A stretch of DNA of 64,000 bases, taken from Sphagnum compactum (Eukaryota; Bryophyta; Sphagnopsida; Sphagnales). Position 1 is the stretch's first letter. Each line of letters starts with the position of its first letter. This document shows positions 13,285-41,999 of this stretch, piece after piece. The position numbers were made by a program, and so were the translations under genes. The DNA lies in NCBI GenBank assembly GCA_965153455.1, contig OZ234497.1:7316001-7380000 (forward strand). Direction: 5' to 3'. The notes under the pieces are model-generated. The model did no database searches, had not been told where the DNA came from, and worked only from the letters and a program-made list of their open reading frames with translations.

Positions 13285-13930
13285 AAATTATAAAAATAAA
13301 TTGCAAATGTAGAACAAAAATATTATTTTGTTATATTCCTTTGTGGGGGTGATTTGTCTATAATTCTTTGAAGGGTTTGCATCAATTTTTGTCATTTTTT
13401 CAACCAAAAAAAATTGGGTAATTTATTTTTTCCTAGTATAAAATTCTATTAATTTTTAATTTTAATTTTTGGTGGGGGGAAATAGCCAAATTTTCCATTT
13501 TAAATAATTGGAAAAAAAATTAATCCTTAGGTTCCACGTTGACCAACCAAAGGATTTTATTTTTTTAATAATAATAAAAAATAAATAAAAAAACCCAAAT
13601 AAAAACCGTGATAAAAATAACCAAGCAATCAGGTCACCTACTCAATGTGCTAAAGTATCGACAAATCCCCCACACTTATTCACTTGCCTACCAACCTACC
13701 TACCTACTACCCCGGAAGGTGGAAGGAAGCTTCGGGTCCTTAACAACCTTAATAATTCCCCAAATACTAGGTAAGTACCGAAGACCTACGAAAGTTAAGG
13801 GACGCGCTTTCAAGGGAGCCGATGATGATCAGAGAGAGCTACGAAGAATGTTACATTCATTTCACAGCTTTGTTTCTCTATTGGCGCATCGGACCGTTGA
13901 TTTCAGGCCCTTAGAGGCTCCCTGAAGTGT
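6870..13930. other. AT-rich gene desert
   Basis: The whole stretch is visibly low in GC, dense in stops in all frames, and without a family motif. It holds (TA)n runs at about 7780-7806 and 13231-13281 and many A/T homopolymers. The open frame at 13608-13925 has no recognisable motif. I found no gene or RNA here. Confidence 0.6.
7095..7180. repeat. 43-bp tandem duplication
   Basis: Copies 7095-7137 and 7138-7180 are adjacent and differ at one base (CTTGAATG versus CTTGGATG). This suggests a recent local duplication in noncoding DNA. Confidence 0.9.
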
Positions 13931-13936
13931 GCTCCC

Positions 13937-14080
13937 ACACACAAGAGGGTCCCTTCTCTGTATTCAGTCACTTATTATCTTTCACTATACTTTTTGGGGG
14001 CCCTACTAGGGTCCTCTTAAGTGTGCTATTACCAGATATAATAAAGAGGGTTCTCTCTTTCTAGGGACCCCCTTGTGTGT
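13937..14080. repeat. 17-bp near-perfect inverted repeat
   Basis: Arms 13937-13953 (ACACACAAGAGGGTCCC) and 14064-14080 match as reverse complements at 16 of 17 bases and enclose 110 bp. A partly repeated block, TTCAGTCAC(T/C)TATTAT followed by a GGGCCCT motif, occurs near 13962-14012 and again near 14385-14430. This may be a short foldback element in the RWA upstream region. Confidence 0.6.
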
Positions 14081-14089
14081 CCCTTCAAT

Positions 14090-14711
14090 CCTTTTTTTCA
14101 TTTCGACCCTAAACCATAAACCATACTTTTTGGGGCCCTAGGCATCATCTTCCTTTTAAGTGCGTTTTTGCTAAGTGGAAGGGTCAGTCTTTATTTAAAA
14201 TATTTTAAATGAAATATTTATTTAAAAGAAATTTATTTATAAAAATAAATAACAAATAAAAAATCAAAATCCTTCTAATATTCTTGGCTACCTACAGTGT
14301 CGAAATTTTTGCGAAAATTCGGGAATAAAAGAAACGGTAGAAGAGGGTGACTTAATTCATTTTAGGGACTCCGTTGCGGTCGCTTCAGTCACCTATTATT
14401 TTCATTTAGGGCTCCTGTTAGGGCCCTTGACGTCGTCTTGGGGTGCGGCGTAGGTCTTCTTCGGGTGCGGCGTTAGCCCTCGCGCACAGTACGTGAGTAC
14501 TTTTGCACGCTTGCCACGATTGTTTGTATCATTCTCTCTGTCTGCGCGTCTCTCTCTCTCTCTCTCTCTGTGTTTCTCTCTGTCTCGTGGGAACACAGTA
14601 GTGTTGCAGCAGAGATGGTGCGGCAGCAGTCGTGATACGGGGTTTAGGATCAGTTTTTTTGTTTTTTGAACTTTGGAGCTGTGGCGGGCTTTTGATTGTT
14701 TTTGTGCGGAG
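14090..14711 (+). promoter_or_regulatory. Upstream region and 5' UTR of RWA
   Basis: GC content rises here relative to the desert. The region holds GGGCCC-containing motifs near 14131 and 14417, a CCCTAAACC telomere-like box at 14107-14115, and a CT microsatellite at about 14551-14570. It directly precedes the RWA start codon. A transcription start could not be fixed. Confidence 0.5.
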
Positions 14712-19711
<5,000 letters not shown>

Positions 19712-20760
19712 GGTTACGAGCATTTGCATTGGGGTATGCCACCTCCACTACAACTTGGACTTCCTTGCTTACAATGTTTAAATATCTTGGATATATCAAC
19801 TTTAGACAACATTTCTCAGCTTCAAGGTAAAAGCCAGCCAAAGCAAGAGGGATATTCCTTGGCAGGCAGGATACGGTTGGTGAATCTGAACTGCATTCAT
19901 TGCCAATAGGACATTCCTACTTTCCTTGTCCACCATTTTTCTTTGCGCCTTTCCTTGGATCATTCTAGATTATTCCTTGATGTCTTGAGAAAAATTATTC
20001 TCATCTATTCTCAGCAGCCTTGTTACTTAGTATGCAAAGGCAAATTGTGGTTTGGGCTGAAAGAGAAGAAGAAATATTCAAAAAAGTGGTCTCTTCTATT
20101 TTTGACATTCCTTCTCTTTTGCTGTGCAATGACAGTTTGTGGTATGGGGTCAACAATAGAGTCCATATGCAAATGGACTTTGGTAAGGGACTTTGTATTA
20201 AATGGCAATGGTCTGGAATTACTAGACCTAGGAACTTAAATTCATCCTTGAAACTGCACTGGTCTATTTGGTCTAGAGTACTAGGCTGATTTCTTTGCTT
20301 TTTCCAGAGCCCAAAGTACTAGTAGGACTTAGATAGCTGAACTCTGAGATTGGTCAAAACTGGCTATTGAATATTGACATGTGAATGAACCTAAAGGAAG
20401 GCTTCTTTTGGTGAGCATCATAAAGTTTGATGTGATGGAATCAACTCATTTGTCAAATCTATTAAATAAGTTGCCATAATGCTTTTATGGTTAGTTTTTC
20501 TACTTCTACCAAATCTGACCAGTGATTACATGTTCAAAATTTATCATACCCTAGTTCACAATCGTCTGGATCTGTTCTTCTCATTGTAAAATTTTGAGAT
20601 TCAATGCCAAACAATAGCTAAGCATTGTTATAAGCCCTTCCTTGCATCTGACACTCCCAAACTGCCCAAGCAGTAACATTGTTCCAAACTGAAGTAAGAT
20701 GTGCAAGTTTGGTAATCATTGCATCTCATTTCTGAATTTGCTGGAATAGATGCCCTACAG
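19712..20760. other. 3' flank of RWA, no gene seen
   Basis: Moderate-GC noncoding sequence following RWA, probably including its 3' UTR. The open frames here are short and motif-free. Confidence 0.5.
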
Positions 20761-20902
20761 CAAACTGACCTAAAAAATTATCCTTAAAAACAAAACATAC
20801 TGTTGTCAATGAACATGTGTCAATTTGAAATCAAACTGACCTAAAAAATTATCCTTAAAAACAAAACATACTGTTGTCAATGAACATGTGTCAATTTGAA
20901 AT
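20761..20902. repeat. Perfect 71-bp tandem duplication
   Basis: Positions 20761-20831 and 20832-20902 are identical, both starting CAAACTGACC and ending CAATTTGAAAT. Perfect identity in noncoding DNA implies either a very recent event or an assembly artefact. Confidence 0.95.
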
Positions 20903-21504
20903 TTTACGGTTTGAATGCAAATGGAAAGGGAGAAACAAACTTGCGCTAAATGCACCATCTCAATAGTGAGATTTATGGAGACCCCAATTTGCAAACTCAA
21001 GTCACATATGCTTTGGACATGTTTTATAAAATTGGAAACATCTTGACAACACCTTTCTAGCATGGGTTCAACATCCGCAGAAAAAGCTAAAGGTGAAACG
21101 TTATGAAACCATAGCCACAAAGTGTTTTGACCACTATTGTGACTAGCCTGTAAGAAGTGACAACCTGAAATTTTGCAATTTTGATATAGGGCCATAAATA
21201 TTACAAAAAATACACGTGCTAAAAGAGGAACATTCAATGATTACTCTAAATGGAAAATTGGGTCAATTAAAGCCAAATCTGCACTCCTATTTTAACATGC
21301 GGAGGTGGATTTGAAGATTTTTGTTAATGCTGTAGGATGCCATGGATACATCTTGAAGTTGTTACTACTTGGACTTGAGTAGTGAAGAACTGAAGTCTCA
21401 CCTCTTGTTCCTGAACTTTCCATTAGAACTCATGTTAAAGAATCATCATCAATAAAATTTGGTCAACGGATGTATATTATTTCGACTTCTTATCAATTGA
21501 GTTA

Positions 21505-22600
21505 TGTGAATGTGTACATCAAGCTTTGATCTTCATGTATGCCAAGTGGGGGATCATGGAGGGTGCTTGGGGAGTGTTCAACAAGCTGCAATCTCAGGAT
21601 GTGGTCACTTGGACTTCTATGATACTGGGACATGGGCAAGGGCGAAAGGTGCTGGAACTATTCTGGCAAATGCAACAGGAAGGGTTGTGGCCAAATGCAA
21701 CCACTTTTGTGGGGGTGCTGAATGCAGGTGCCAGCATAGTTGCACTTGAAGAGGGCAGGTATGTTTCATGAGCAGATCATTGAAAGCAGCTATGAATCAG
21801 TTGCTTTTTTGGGGAATAGCTTGGTTGACATGTATGCCAAATGTGGGAGCATAGCGGATGCTAGAAGCATGTTCAACAAACTGCTCTCACATGATGTAGT
21901 CTTGTGGAATGCCATGATATTGGGACATGTGAAATGTGGGCAAGGGCACAAAGCACCGGAACTATTTCAGCAAATGCAACAGGAAGGTGTGCGGCCAGAC
22001 CCTATGACTTTTGTGGCGATGCTGAATGCATGTGCCAGTGTAGTTTCACTTGATGAGGGCAGGTGTGTTCATGAGCAGATCATTGACAGCAGCTGTGAGT
22101 CAGATGATTTTGTGAGAGAGTAGCCTGGTTGACATGTATGCCAAATGTGGGGAGCATGGAGGATGCTCAGAGAGTGTTCAACAGGATGTCATCTCAAAAT
22201 GTGGTCATGTGGAATGCTATAATCAGGGGATATGGTATGTTAAGGAAGCTCTTCAACATTTTGAACAGATATGTAAAGAAGGTGTACAGCCAGATGATAT
22301 CACTTTTGTTTAGTCTTCTTACAGCTTGTAGCCGTGCCGGTTTGGTGCATGAAGGCCTATGCAGTTATTCGTCAATGAGCACAGTTTACAGGATGTCTGC
22401 AAAATTGGAACACTACATACACCTACATGGTTGACCTGCTTGGCCTGTGATGGCCATCTACAAGAGGCAGAGAATATGATCAAGGCAATGCCTTGTACAC
22501 CAAATGGTGCTTGCAGAATTCATGGTAATCTAGAGAATCTGGTAGAATGTGTGCTAGATGAGTTTCTGGTAGAATGTGTGCTATCAAACTTGTATGCTGT
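21505..22600 (+). pseudogene. Pentatricopeptide-repeat (PPR, PLS-type) pseudogene
   Basis: Consecutive PPR motifs lie in shifting frames. One block (21526-21768) carries FMYAKWG, DVVTWTSMILGHG and TTFVGVLNA. A second (21740-22120) carries SLVDMYAKCGSIADAR, DVVLWNAMILGHVKCGQG and MTFVAMLNACASV. A third (22129-22430) carries GSMEDAQRVFNRMSSQNVV, LLTACSRAGLVHEGL and KLEHY, and relics of the E-motif region follow (GHLQEAENMIKAMPC, CRIHGN). Frameshifts near 21768, 22120 and 22430 and premature stops disable it. A DYW domain is absent and the N-terminal part is missing. Intact relatives are organelle-targeted RNA-binding or editing factors. The repeat wording resembles fern and lycophyte PPR families from memory. 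No introns are visible, as is typical of PPR genes. Confidence 0.85.
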
Positions 22601-24286
22601 GGCGCAGATTTCTTTTTTCATTGCCTTCAATATCCTTGCCTTGATAGGCAAAGCCAACAAACACACAACCTTCTTTCATGGATAGATTTTAATTATAATA
22701 CTGAAAATTGGATAATCGATTGGTTAGAATCTAATAATCATTATGTTAATATGCATTTGCACCGATATGAAATCATATCAAGTAGACTAGGAAAATAGGG
22801 GTTGACCCTAGCACATGGAAATTAGCCTCTCTACATGACTATTGGCACACCAACCTTTGTGGTCCAACTTGTTGTGTGTGGATGACCCACCACCACTAAC
22901 ATTACCTGAAAAAAATTGCGTAAAACCACTCCCTCGCCTTTTGGTTAGATTAAGGATTTCATGCACCCAAAAAGAAAGTTCAATAATTTCCTTCCACAAA
23001 TCGTTGGTAGGCAATATTTATCATTTGATTTGTATTGTGGGCAAATACGCTCCCACTATATTAAATTAAAATTTTCCATTGAACCATTTCATAAGTATTC
23101 AAGGAAGGCACTAGAAATTTTTACATGTGAAGACAAATTGTGTTGTTGAATGGAAGTAAACATGGTGGTAGCTAAATTTGGGATTTATTAGTATTATTAT
23201 TACACATAAACTGCAGATATATGAACTTGAGTATATGAAAAATATGCTCCTTGAGCTTCCATTCTGTTTGGAAGCCACAACAAGCAACAGCAACCGCAGG
23301 GTTGAACATTTCAGCTCTCATGTAATGAAATTGCTTTGCTTTAGTCTGCTCAATGACACCGTCAACTTGTGACTGCCATCAATTTGTGACTTCAATCCCC
23401 AAAAGAAAACTCCACTGCAATTGGCTATCCATTTGCAGTGTGTATCATGAAAGACATCTAGACATAAGTCAAAATCAAGCACCATGAAGTAAGTGAACCA
23501 GTTAACAACAATCATCAGTTTAGGGGAATCTTGGTTCTCAATTGGTTGAATAAGCTTTTTGCATTGCAGCTATGCCAAAAACTGACCCATTTGTACTATC
23601 AAGTGTATATCTCCAGATACTTCAGATGTGACAATGACAATTTCATCTGATCTGATCTGCTGAAGAAAAAATTTACTCATATATTCCTGAGACATATAGC
23701 CACCCATAAAGAGGTCTAAAAAACCATGCAAACCTTCATTCTTCACCTACCCCACCAGACAGAAACACCATTCTTTTGTGCTGATTTGCAGACTACAGAG
23801 GGTGCTTGGGAAATCTCCTTTACAACAAACAGAAAGGAGTTCAGCAACAGCAAAAAAAAATTGATTGGTATTTCTTGCCTTGCTGATTGCATGCCTGATA
23901 GAGGCACACAGAGAGGAGGGGCCATGAGATCACACACAATGTCTTCTGGCCCTAACCATCCAAGAAATCTCCAAACACCATGAGGTAGGGATGTCCACAA
24001 ACTAATTCTGAAAAATGGGGCTACCAAGTTCTATACGCTGCCAAAGAGGTTCACTTCTGACAGTAAAATGTACCCACCCACAAATGGAAATTTTCAACAA
24101 ACTACTGCCAAATTTTGCATGACCATTACTTAGCCTACAGCCAAAAAGATTATTTGGAGCTGTACCTTCCCCTGTGCAGTGTAGTACACCACATGTTCCA
24201 TGCATCTGAATGCAAACAATTGAAGAGTAAGTCTATGTGCACTTACAGAACCTCCAGCAGGCAAAAAATATGGGGCAACTTTTCTA
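22601..24286. other. Intergenic region, partly 3' UTR of the CHR4-like gene
   Basis: No coding signal is visible on either strand. The right-hand part should contain the 3' UTR of the minus-strand remodeler. Open frames here (for example 23726-23983) have no motif. Confidence 0.5.
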
Positions 24287-37052
<12,766 letters not shown>

Positions 37053-40000
37053 CTACATCATGCCAAAGCTGCTTGACCCCATTACCCTAATGTGAGAGCA
37101 CTGTCATCCCAAGTGCATGTTTCATGCTAGGGTATAGAACAAATCCTGAAGCAAACCCTCTCCTCTTCACTTGACACTCTTCCTCAGACAAGGTGACACT
37201 TGCAGTTTCTGTACAAAAAAGAGTAATCACCTCACAAATAGCAGATTCATGCGAAGAAGATGGCAGGTTGTGACTGCATGCATCAAGGCTACCACATCTA
37301 AGTCTATTTGCATGGATTACACTTGCTCAGCCCTTTGCACAACAATCATCAACCAAGTGGAGGCTACTGCAGACATGTTTACCAACAACCCATAGTGTGA
37401 GTGAGATTGCTTTGCACCCCCCAAATTAGGTCACAAGTTTTCATCACCAAACAGCAGTGAAGAACTGGGGTAGAGGAGAACAAAACACAAGGCAACCCTA
37501 TAGCTGCCAAGCATGAATGCACTCTCTCACATCTTACAGCAGTTACACAGGGCTTGGGCACACTCTTGCACTCTGAATTTCTCTACCTCTCAAAACAATG
37601 ATGATGATGATGTTGTTGTGCAAGCTCACGGTCTGAAATACATACCTGACTCATCGAAATTCACATGAAAATTCTTCCAGTTCAGTCAACTGGCTAGTCA
37701 GTGGTCTTCTCAAAACTGTTGTGGTGAAGATGAAGCCTTCAAACAAGGGGGCTGCAACACCATGGAGGTTGAAAGAGCCACAAAAAGGTGTGGTGCCCCT
37801 TCCCCCGCACCCCGCCCCGAAAATAAAAAATAAAAATCCACCAACCACAACAGAAAGGGACAAACGAAAAGCAATAGCAAGAAACACACTGTGCACACAC
37901 AACAAACAGACTGAGTGAGTGAGCACAGCTTTGACACACTGAAGATGCAAAGACACCCAAAAGCTAGTATGGCAATTGGTGGTGCAAACAGAAAGAAAGG
38001 GAGACACAGAAAACACAAGCAAGAAAGAAGAGAGATGATACAAAGACCACCACAGAAAGCATCAGCACAGGGGTGGGATTGAGGAGAGCAAAAAATACCT
38101 GTAAAACAACAGATTCAAGAAACAGGCTTCCAGGGTTTTTTGCCAAATGCTAAGTTTCTGAGAGTAACACTCTCAGAAAACCCCACACAGCACAAGACTC
38201 TCAAAGGGAAAACTCTCAAGAGAGCCAGTCCTCAAGAGATAGAAAGAAAGCAGAGACTGGAATGAATTGCTATGACTCACATCAGATGGGGCTCTTCAAG
38301 CTCCAAGTCATCATCACCCATCACCATCATCATCATCAAGTAGAGAAAGGCTGCAAGGAAATGCTTTCACAACACAACAAAGCTTAGATAGGGATGGGAA
38401 GAAGATGATTATGAGAGAAAGCCAAATACAAATTCAATCTCAAAAACCTCAAAAGATCCACAAGAGAGAAAATGAAACAAGAGTTGGAAAACAGCAGAAG
38501 AAGAGGAGGGGTAGGGTTGGATTCTGCAGCAGCAGCTAAGTGGGTTGGTAGCTGAAAGGATGGAAAGATGACCGCCGATGATGCTGAGAGCAGCGACGAC
38601 AAACCAACCTAAAGAGGAGAAAAAACGAGAAGAGAAGAGAAAAAGGAGACAACAACACGAGGAGCAGGAGACCTAGAGGACGTGAGGAGGATGGTGCCAC
38701 CAGAGACAGACCCACCCACCCAACAACGCAGATGAGCAGGAAATGGGGGAAGCGTCAGTCTGACAAAACAATGAAGAAGCTGGGGCCCACGTGCATGAGC
38801 CGCATTGGCAAATAGGGGGGGGGGGTCGGGGATGTGTACGAGCCGCCGCTTGAGGAGGAGGAGGAGGAGGAGAAGAAAGTCTCGATTCTACAACCCGTTT
38901 TCACTGCATGAGATGATCATGATCCCGCAAAAATAGGCACAGAAGACGGCACGAGTGATGAACCGTTCCGTGAATCGTCCGAAGACCCGACGATTCCTTT
39001 CCCAACCTCTCTCTCTCTCTCCCACAGAGACACAAGTATGGTTTCAGTCCTTGTATTGCGGCAAAGATGACGGATGGATCCTTCTTCAACACGAATGCCG
39101 TGACGTGATTTGTTTTTTTCTACCCGGAAGAAGAAGAACAACAAGGCAACGTAGCCACAACAACCACCAGTAGTGCCACCACCAGCATCATCTGTACATC
39201 TGTTGTACCCATACCACGCAAGGGGACGAGATTATTGTCTGACTGACTGACTGACTTGGGGGGGGGTGAGTAGTAGATGTTCTTGTTGCCAAAGAAAGTG
39301 TCTACTAGAGTCCAACTTGAGCTTTCCTGGTAAAGAGGGAGGCGGTTGTGGTGGTGGGGGGGGATGATGATGATGATGGGGAAAAAAGAAAGAAAGAGCA
39401 GAGAAGATGAGCAGAGTGCATTTTCCCTACTTGTTCTTCTTCTACTCCCTCAGCAGTAGCAGTAGACGCATTCCATTCCTTCATTCATTGCAGCATCTGT
39501 CAGCATCATCATCTTTCTCAACGAAGAAGAAACTCCGGGTCGTTGTTGTTTGTGCTGTTGTCATCGTCATCTAGGTCATGATCCCTTGACAAATCAGTCT
39601 GCTCTTCTCTCTCTCTCTCTCTCTGTGGATCTCCTGTAGCAAAAGAAAGCAGCTCATAAGGTGGGGGCGGAGGTGGGGACACGCAAAGCGCATCCTGAGC
39701 TTCCACATGGGTGTTCTTTTTCCCCCTTGGCTTCCCGTTCTCTTTCTCTCTCTCTACCTCCTCCTGCTGCTGCCTTCCCGAATTTCCTTTCCCCCCCCCC
39801 CGGGTTTCCAGGGCCAAAAGCCGCATTTAAGGAAACTGCTGCATTTTCTGAATTGTCAGTTACGAAATGGCGTCAGCGAGCCAGCCAGCCAGCCAGCCCG
39901 TCCGCCCGCTCACCCACCCGCCGAGAACTACGTGGCTCCTCATGTCTGAATATCATTACTGTTTCTTCTCCTTCTGTCGCTGATCTCCTCCATCTTTCCC

Positions 40001-41760
40001 AACTCTCTTTCTTTCTTCCCCTACCTTCAAGAGTGGCACACAAATTCAGCATCATGATGCATGAGGGGAGAAAAAGAAGCAGCAGCAGTAAGTAGCAGCA
40101 AGAGGAGGAGGAGCATCAGGAGAGAGATTTTCTTTCTTTCCTCCATGCGACTTTTTTTTTTCTTCCTTTGGCTTCTTCTTCTCTCTTCGTGTTGGGTACC
40201 ACCCAGTGTTCTACTTACCGTCTGTCTGTCTGTCTGTCTATCTCTTGCTGCAGCCGCCCATTTCCACAACCCAATGCCGTATGGTTTGTCAGTGTCAGCG
40301 TGCAGCAGCGGCATCACCATCACCACGACCACTAGGCGAAGAAAATGCCACCAGGCCCACCACCCATCTCTCTGCAATTGGTGTACTTACATACACACTC
40401 TGTCCCTGTCTTTCTTCACCAAACACCCAGCAATGTGTCAGACTGCCATTGTACTCTCTCTCTCGGAAACAGGCGGGGAACAGGCAGGCGGAGGGGGGGG
40501 GGGGGGGGGGTTAAGGAGAAATCGTAATGGCCATTACTGTAGATAGCAGCTTGTACTTGTGGAACTCATCATTCTGCTCTGGGTGCGCAGTTACTAGCCA
40601 CTGTCCTGCTTCCCCATCATCCTTTACTGTTCGTAGCAGTAGCAGCGCCATCAAACCCAATTTTGAATTCTTCTGTTGTTCTTGCTTTACATCCTTGCAA
40701 GTGAGTGAGTGAGAATTCGTGGGGTTGTTTGCTTGCTCGCTCATTGTTGCCGAGTCTTTTGTGAAGAAGAAAAAACCATCAACATGTTTTTGAGGCAGTT
40801 GGGTGGTGGTGATTGATGATCGTGGTGATGGTGATGGTGACTTGTCAATTCAAGCACATCAGGAACATTTCTAGAGAACACCAATTGCTACCCCCGCCAC
40901 CCCGCCCTCCACAATCCCCATCACTCAAACACAGAGTTGTAAGTACTGAAACAGCAGCTTGTAGCTCCGTCACCCAAGGTCGTCTCACTGCAACTTCTTC
41001 CTCCTCCTCCTTCTCTTTCTTCTCCCCCAGTCCCCTTTCCTTTTTGCAGCAAACTGGGTAAAGATTAAACCATACAAAAGCTTTGAAACGCACGATTTCC
41101 AAAACACCCATCGGGAACGGATCGCTCAGTTGCCTGCCAGTTCTTGTTCAGCATGCAAACACGGAGATCACTTTGAAATTACTACCTAGAGAATCCGTTT
41201 CTGCAACAAACTGTGTTGAGGATTTTTAACAGCTAGCTGCAAATCTGCAGATCTCCAAACAGACCCAAAAGAAAAAAAAACAGAGATTTCTTCTGCAGAT
41301 GAGCATCTGTGAATTCTAATCCAGATTTGTGAAGAACGTATGACATCGATCTGTCTTGGGTTGCCAATTCTTCTCCTCCTCCTACTCCTTCTTCTTCTTC
41401 TCCATACCCCTCTCCCCTTTCTGGAGACTTTACTGCAACAAGATCTGCAACAAGATCTCAAGTCCTTGACTCTCCTCCTCCTGATTCTCTTGCAACAGGT
41501 TTTCCACTTCATGTTGCAAAACCCCAAACCCTAAGCCATAAACCCCTCAACTTTCTCTCTCTCTTTTATACAAAAACATAGCAATTATTATTATTAGAAG
41601 TAGTAGTAGTAGTAGTAGATGATAAAATCTCCACACTTTCAAAACAATAATCATCTCTCATCAATAATCCTTTGTCTAGTATCCTTACATTCTAGGGTCA
41701 TGTGGAATCCACTATAGAAACATTTCCACAATAACACTACTACTCAAGGATCTACTTGGG
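37053..41760 (-). promoter_or_regulatory. Upstream region and possible 5'-UTR introns of CHR4-like gene
   Basis: Higher GC than the deserts, and full of simple sequence: G-runs at about 38815-38826 and 40488-40511, (GACT)n near 39239, CT runs near 39600 and 39740, (CTGT)n near 40217-40237, GAG/GAA-type repeats near 38850 and 41380-41400, and a telobox AAACCCTAA at 41526-41534. The open frames here are low-complexity and motif-free. It most likely holds promoter and untranslated exons of the minus-strand gene. The transcription start is not visible. Confidence 0.5.
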
Positions 41761-41809
41761 CTCTTCACCATCCTAATAATCACCATGTGTTTCCAATTTA
41801 GTATCTTAA

Positions 41810-41890
41810 AATATTTATCATCCATGGTGGAATATTTATCATCCTTGGTGGAATATTTGTCATCCTTAGTGGAATATTTATCATCCTTAA
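41810..41890. repeat. 21-bp tandem repeat, about 4 copies
   Basis: Units of AATATTTATCATCCTTGGTG plus G, starting at 41810, 41831, 41852 and 41873. The first three are nearly identical and the fourth decays. The 21-bp period keeps an open frame, but no gene is supported. Confidence 0.85.
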
Positions 41891-41999
41891 AATATGGATG
41901 TCATCTAAAGAGCAAGAGACATTTATGGAAGGAGTGGCTTGTTTCTTGTGTTGAGAGAGATCTTCCAAACCCTAATTCCTCTTATTGCACTCTTGGAAA

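Noticed and set aside
13608-13925. 105-codon plus-strand open frame upstream of RWA
   Set aside because: No recognised domain, no intron context and no better support than chance in a region with moderate GC.
19725-24286. tRNA, rRNA, snoRNA or CRISPR-like arrays anywhere in the window
   Set aside because: No cloverleaf with an intact T-loop, no rRNA core sequence and no regular spacer-repeat pattern could be found by eye here or elsewhere.
37053-38150. Possible separate upstream PWWP gene rather than a fusion
   Set aside because: The PWWP exons continue in phase into the PHD and motor exons with no stop, terminator-like gap or new start between 35.03 and 33.9 kb, so one gene is the simpler model; transcripts would decide.
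39661-40546. Overlapping open frames of 100-160 codons upstream of the CHR4-like gene
   Set aside because: Low-complexity Ser/Leu/Arg content from CT, CTGT and G-run repeats; no conserved motif or splice logic.
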